Of a DNA stretch of 48,023 bases, positions 44,890 to 48,023 are shown piece after piece (position 1 is the stretch's first letter; every line of letters begins with the position of its first letter). This DNA is from Caulobacteraceae bacterium (GTDB lineage Bacteria > Pseudomonadota > Alphaproteobacteria > Caulobacterales > Caulobacteraceae): contig JAIESL010000055.1 of the NCBI GenBank assembly GCA_019746095.1, positions 1 to 48,023 of the forward strand, read 5' to 3'. The notes beneath the pieces were generated by a model. That model did not search any database, had not been told where the DNA came from, and saw nothing but the letters and a program-made list of their open reading frames with translations. The position numbers and the translations under genes are program-made.

Positions 44890-46457
44890 GACGCCTCGGG
44901 TCGGGCCGGTGCGATCCGCCAGCTGAGCCACATCACCCCCGGGAGGGCGAGGGCGACCAGCATCAGGGCGGGCCAGCCGGCACTGGCCAGGCGCTCGTCC
45001 CGGGCATAGTTGTCGGCGATCACGGCCAGGGTGTCGAAATTGAACGGTCGCAGGATCAGGGTCGCCGGCAGTTCCTTCAGGACGTCGATCAGGACGACGA
45101 GGCCGGCAGTGAACAGGGCGGGGGCCGCGATCGGCAGCTGCACCCTCAGGGCCGTCGCCGTGGGCCCGGCACCGAGGGTCCGCGCCGCCTGGGCCATGGA
45201 GGGCGTGACCCGCGCGAGTCCGGCCTCAACCGGCTCTAGCGCAGCGGCCATCAGGCGTGCCGCATAGGCATAGATTAGCAGCAACAGGCCTGCGGCAACA
45301 TTGGCCGAGCCACCGGGGACCAGGGACCAGAGCCAGCCGGCCGGGATCAGCAGGCCGATCGCCATGACTGCTCCGGGCGTGGCATAGCCGAGGCTGGCCA
45401 CCCGCCCGGCGATCGGGAACCGCTGTGCCGACAGGGCCAGGCTGGAGGCCAGGCTGACCGTCACAACCGCGCCTGCCACGGCCAGTCCGAGGCTGTTGCG
45501 GGCGGCGTCAGCCAGCCGGGGCCAGTCCGGGACCACATCCATCGAGGTCCAGACCAGCCAGCCCGCCGGCAGGAGCAGGCCGTGGCCCACCAGAGTCAGG
45601 CAATAGGTCGTGGCCCCAAGCGCCTTCGCGCCCGTCAGTCTCGTGACCGGCAGGGACGCCCCCCGTCCGCGCCCGTCGTCATAGGACCGTCCCCGGCGGC
45701 TGCGGCGTTCGATCGAGAGCAGCAAGGCCGCAACCCCGAGCAGGGGCAGGGCAAAGAGGGCGGCGGACGCCAGAGAGCCATAGACGAACCAGGCCCGGAC
45801 CACGCCGGTCGTCAGGGTCTGGACGTCCAGGAACTGGACGGCGCCATAGTCGGCCAGCGTCTCCATGACCGCCAGCGCCACCCCGGCGGCCAGGGCAGGG
45901 CGGGCCATGGGGACGGCGACACGGATCAGGGCCTGCCGGGCCGTGCAGCCCAGAAGCCGGGCGGATTCAAACGCCTCCCGCGGCAGGGTCACAAAGGCCG
46001 CGCGCATGGCCAGATAGACATAGGGGTAGAAGGCGCAGGACAGGACGAAGGCGGCACCGGGCAGGCTGCGAAGGTCGATCGACAGGTCAAATCCGGCGCT
46101 GGCCCGCATCCAGACCCGAAGGTCCCCCGCCACGTCGAACAGGTCCGCATAGGCATAAGCGATCGCAAAGGCCGGCATGGCAAACGGCAGGGCCAGGGCC
46201 CAGGCCAGGATAGTCCGTCCCGGAAAGCGGTACATCACCACCAGCCAGGCCGCGACCGTGCCGGCAACTCCCGTGATCACAGCCACGAGGGCCGCGAGAG
46301 CCGCCGAGGTCAGGGCATAGCGGGCGAGATCCTTGCCTGCGATGTCGGCCGTTCCGCCGGAGGCCGCGGCCGCCACCACCCCGGCCAGGGGTAGGATGGC
46401 GACCAGGGCCGCCAACAGGCCCAAGGCCGCCAGCGGCGAGGGGACTCCCCGCCGCAC
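44886..46457 (-). CDS. Fe(III) ABC transporter permease
   Basis: A 523-residue inner-membrane permease of the FbpB type, with two fused six-helix halves and an EAA-like loop in each (SARLLGCTARQALIRVAVPMARPAL; AARTLGAGPTATALRVQLPIAAPAL). The frame is open to 46871, but that segment runs through fbpA on the same strand in another phase. The GTG at 46457 (VRRGVPSPLAALG) is chosen, 26 bp after the fbpA stop. It is the second gene of the operon. No ATG is available nearby. Confidence 0.9.
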
Positions 46458-46483
46458 CGTCCCTGCCCGCGGTGACGCCTTCG

Positions 46484-47530
46484 TCAGCGCCAGCCGGCGG
46501 TCGTCATCAACGACTGCGCCTCCGCCTGCCGCCGTCCATAGACGGTGACCGACATGGGATTGGCCTGGAAGCCGGCAAAGCCGTCGACCGGTGCGGGATT
46601 GACCACCCCATTGGCCGCGGTGAACTCGTTGTTGGCCGTGGCAAAGATGGCCTGGGCCTCGGGCGTCGCGAGGAATTCCAGGAAGCGGATGGCATTGGCT
46701 CGGTTCGGCGCATGCTTCGCCACACCGCCGCCCGAGACATTCACATGGGTTCCGGCATTGCCGAGGGACGGGAAGGACAGTCTGACCCTCTGGGTCACGG
46801 CCCGGTCCGCCGCATCCTCTCCATGGGCCATGCGGATATAGTAGTAGGTGTTGGTGACGGTGATCTCGCACACCCCGGCCGCCACAGCCCGGATCTGGTC
46901 ACGATCGCCACCCTCGGGCGGACGGGCCATATTGGCCACCACGCCCTTGACCCAGTCGCCGGCCTTCTGCGGGCCCCAGGCTTCGATCAGGGCACCGACC
47001 AGCGACAGGTTGTAGACACTGTCCGACGAGCGGATGCAGAGCTTGCCGCGGAAGCGGGGCGAGACGATCTCCTCATAGGTATCGACCTCGTCCGGACGGA
47101 CCTTGGTGATGTCATAGGCAACGACCCGCGCGCGGCGCGCCAGGCCGAACCAGTGACCCTCCGGATCGCGCAGATTGGCCGGGATGGCGGCGGTCAGGGC
47201 CGCGGAGGTCACGGGCTGGAGGAGACCCGCTTCCTGGGCCCGCCACAGCGCCCCGGCATCGGCCGCGACGAAGACATCCGCCGGGCTGTTGCTGCCCTCG
47301 GTCTGCATCCGGGCCATCAACTGGTCCGGACGGCCGTCGATCCGGTTGATGCGGATGCCCGTTTTTTCCTCGAACATCCGGTAGAGCTGCAGGTCAGCGT
47401 CATAGTGCCGGGCGGTATAGAGGTTCAGCTCGCCGGTCGGTTCACCGGGGGTCTGCCGGGCGGATTCGCCACAGGCGGATACGGCCAGGGCCATCAGGGT
47501 TGCGGCCAGCAGCGGGCGACGCAGGAACAT
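46484..47530 (-). CDS. Fe(III) ABC transporter substrate-binding lipoprotein
   Basis: A 348-residue periplasmic iron-binding protein (FbpA type), anchored through Cys20 of the lipobox VSAC. The mature protein reads GELNLYTARHYDADLQLYRMFEEKTG at its N-terminus, and the Tyr cluster that coordinates Fe(III) is in NTYYYIRM. GGAGAAAG lies before the ATG at 47530. First gene of the fbpABC-like operon. A Fur-type palindrome lies 37 bp upstream. It may bind iron directly or carry it as a chelate. Confidence 0.93.
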   Translation of the reverse strand: MFLRRPLLAATLMALAVSACGESARQTPGEPTGELNLYTARHYDADLQLYRMFEEKTGIRINRIDGRPDQLMARMQTEGSNSPADVFVAADAGALWRAQEAGLLQPVTSAALTAAIPANLRDPEGHWFGLARRARVVAYDITKVRPDEVDTYEEIVSPRFRGKLCIRSSDSVYNLSLVGALIEAWGPQKAGDWVKGVVANMARPPEGGDRDQIRAVAAGVCEITVTNTYYYIRMAHGEDAADRAVTQRVRLSFPSLGNAGTHVNVSGGGVAKHAPNRANAIRFLEFLATPEAQAIFATANNEFTAANGVVNPAPVDGFAGFQANPMSVTVYGRRQAEAQSLMTTAGWR

Positions 47531-47566
47531 GGGCTTTCTCCAGCAAACACCGTCCGCCCTACCGAT

Positions 47567-47585
47567 CTTGCGAAGCAATCGCAAG
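47567..47585 (-). promoter_or_regulatory. Putative Fur box upstream of the iron transporter
   Basis: Perfect 7-bp arms CTTGCGA and TCGCAAG with a 5-bp centre, 19 bp in all. It overlaps a possible -35 (TTGCGA), with a weak -10 17 bp downstream. The size and position agree with iron repression by Fur; the match to a Caulobacter-type Fur site is from memory. Confidence 0.55.
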
Positions 47586-47656
47586 AGGGGCGCGTAGCAA
47601 TGCCGCACCCGGCCCCGAAGGGCTGGCTACTCACATTGACGATGGTCTGGGGAAAA

Positions 47657-47733
47657 TGGTCGGAGTGAGAGGATTCGAACCTCCGACCCCTGCGTCCCGA
47701 ACGCAGTGCTCTACCAGGCTGAGCCACACTCCG
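47657..47733 (-). tRNA. tRNA-Pro (CGG)
   Basis: A 77-base cloverleaf with CCA encoded at 47659-47657. The acceptor stem is CGGAGTG/CACTCCG, the anticodon loop is TTCGGGA (anticodon CGG), and the T-loop is TTCGAAT. A short GCCC/GGGC hairpin lies downstream at 47612-47623 and may end transcription. Confidence 0.97.
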
Positions 47734-47747
47734 ACTTGAGGAGGGGG

Positions 47748-47776
47748 CTTATAGACACGGGCTTTGGCACCCGCAA
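47748..47776 (-). promoter_or_regulatory. Putative tRNA-Pro promoter
   Basis: On the minus strand, -35 TTGCGG, a 17-bp spacer and -10 TATAAG (47753-47748), 14 bp before the tRNA 5' end at 47733. Confidence 0.6.
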
Positions 47777-47818
47777 GCGCCGTTTTGCCGTCCGGTAAAA
47801 TAGTCTCGAATCCGGTTC

Positions 47819-47847
47819 TTGCATCGTCTGCGGCCTTCGCGTATCTC
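47819..47847 (+). promoter_or_regulatory. Possible tRNA-Gln promoter
   Basis: -35 TTGCAT (47819-47824), a 17-bp spacer and -10 TATCTC (47842-47847), about 42 bp before the tRNA 5' end. The -10 is weak. Confidence 0.35.
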
Positions 47848-47889
47848 GACCGCCTTCCGGTGCCTCGGCCCCGGATGCGCCGGACCTGC

Positions 47890-47963
47890 TGGGGAATGGT
47901 GTAATGGTAACACTCCGGTTTTTGGTACCGTCATTCTAGGTTCGAGTCCTAGTTCCCCAGCCA
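47890..47963 (+). tRNA. tRNA-Gln (UUG)
   Basis: A 74-base plus-strand cloverleaf with CCA encoded at 47961-47963. The acceptor stem is TGGGGAA/TTCCCCA, and the anticodon loop is TTTTGGT (anticodon TTG). The top pair of the anticodon stem is a C-T mismatch. The last 60 bases of the window hold nothing else recognised. Confidence 0.95.
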
Positions 47964-48023
47964 TCGGCCCCACTGTCCTGCCAGAGCTGCGACAAGCACC
48001 CCGATACACACGGGCATGGCCCG

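Noticed and set aside
47500-47739. Frame reading VRGFEPPTPASRTQCS near the end of the window
   Set aside because: This is the well known false protein from translating tRNA-Pro.
47749-48009. Minus-strand frame reading GELGLEPRMTVPKTGVLPLH
   Set aside because: A false protein arising from tRNA-Gln.

Overview
The window is about 48 kb of GC-rich DNA, almost fully coding, from what looks like the chromosome of a Caulobacterales alphaproteobacterium, most likely Brevundimonas or a close relative. This is inferred from gene content, not from a database match. The clues are a circularly permuted two-piece tmRNA gene beside an SspB-alpha adaptor, a class I lysyl-tRNA synthetase, DUF4169 and ribbon-helix-helix small proteins typical of the class, an EcfG/SigT-type promoter, and a Fur-like box in front of an iron ABC transporter. 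I see no transposase, integrase, phage module or CRISPR array, and three tRNA genes are intact.

Layout. 1-11 kb: end of a lipoprotein gene; queA-tgt divergent from lysK across a 29-bp near-perfect palindrome; an S24/LexA-like regulator; a small membrane protein; two tandem paralogous small helical proteins; two overlapping thioesterases; a CBS-domain hybrid histidine kinase; then queC-queE-queD. 11-18 kb: a small lipoprotein, tRNA-Val, a large autotransporter, an SPFH protein with a ribbon-helix-helix partner, a GT4 glycosyltransferase, a periplasmic histidine phosphatase and a GFA-like zinc protein. 18-25 kb: parE, an O-antigen ligase-like protein, a UvrD-type helicase, a stress-promoter-driven small membrane protein and a SIMPL protein. 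25-33 kb: RHH_4 protein, Coq4, EamA transporter, several short conserved proteins, YccF, an AAA ATPase behind a CcdA/CcdB toxin-antitoxin pair, fumC, RusA and a secreted C13 (legumain-like) peptidase.

33-48 kb: sspB and ssrA (tmRNA and the adaptor for its tag), a COG3650 lipoprotein, MazG-miaA, apbC/mrp, a CHASE4-like hybrid kinase, an Old Yellow Enzyme, the compact thyA-MazG-folA-ybjQ run, DUF924 back to back with a divergent ketol-acid reductoisomerase, a three-gene Fe(III) ABC importer, tRNA-Pro and tRNA-Gln.

Functional themes. Five queuosine genes (queA, tgt, queC, queE, queD) lie within 11 kb, and two of their products have lost textbook residues: Tgt lacks two of three zinc cysteines and QueD has Tyr in place of the catalytic Cys. 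tRNA modification and quality control are well represented (miaA, que genes, ssrA, sspB). Nucleotide metabolism is packed into one operon with 1- and 4-base stop/start overlaps. Most of the window is ordinary housekeeping. The items most worth follow-up are the que enzyme changes, the SPFH/RHH locus with its operator-like dyad, the tandem small paralogues, the promoter palindromes, the ssrA-sspB unit, and the DUF924/ilvC pair whose start codons overlap on opposite strands.
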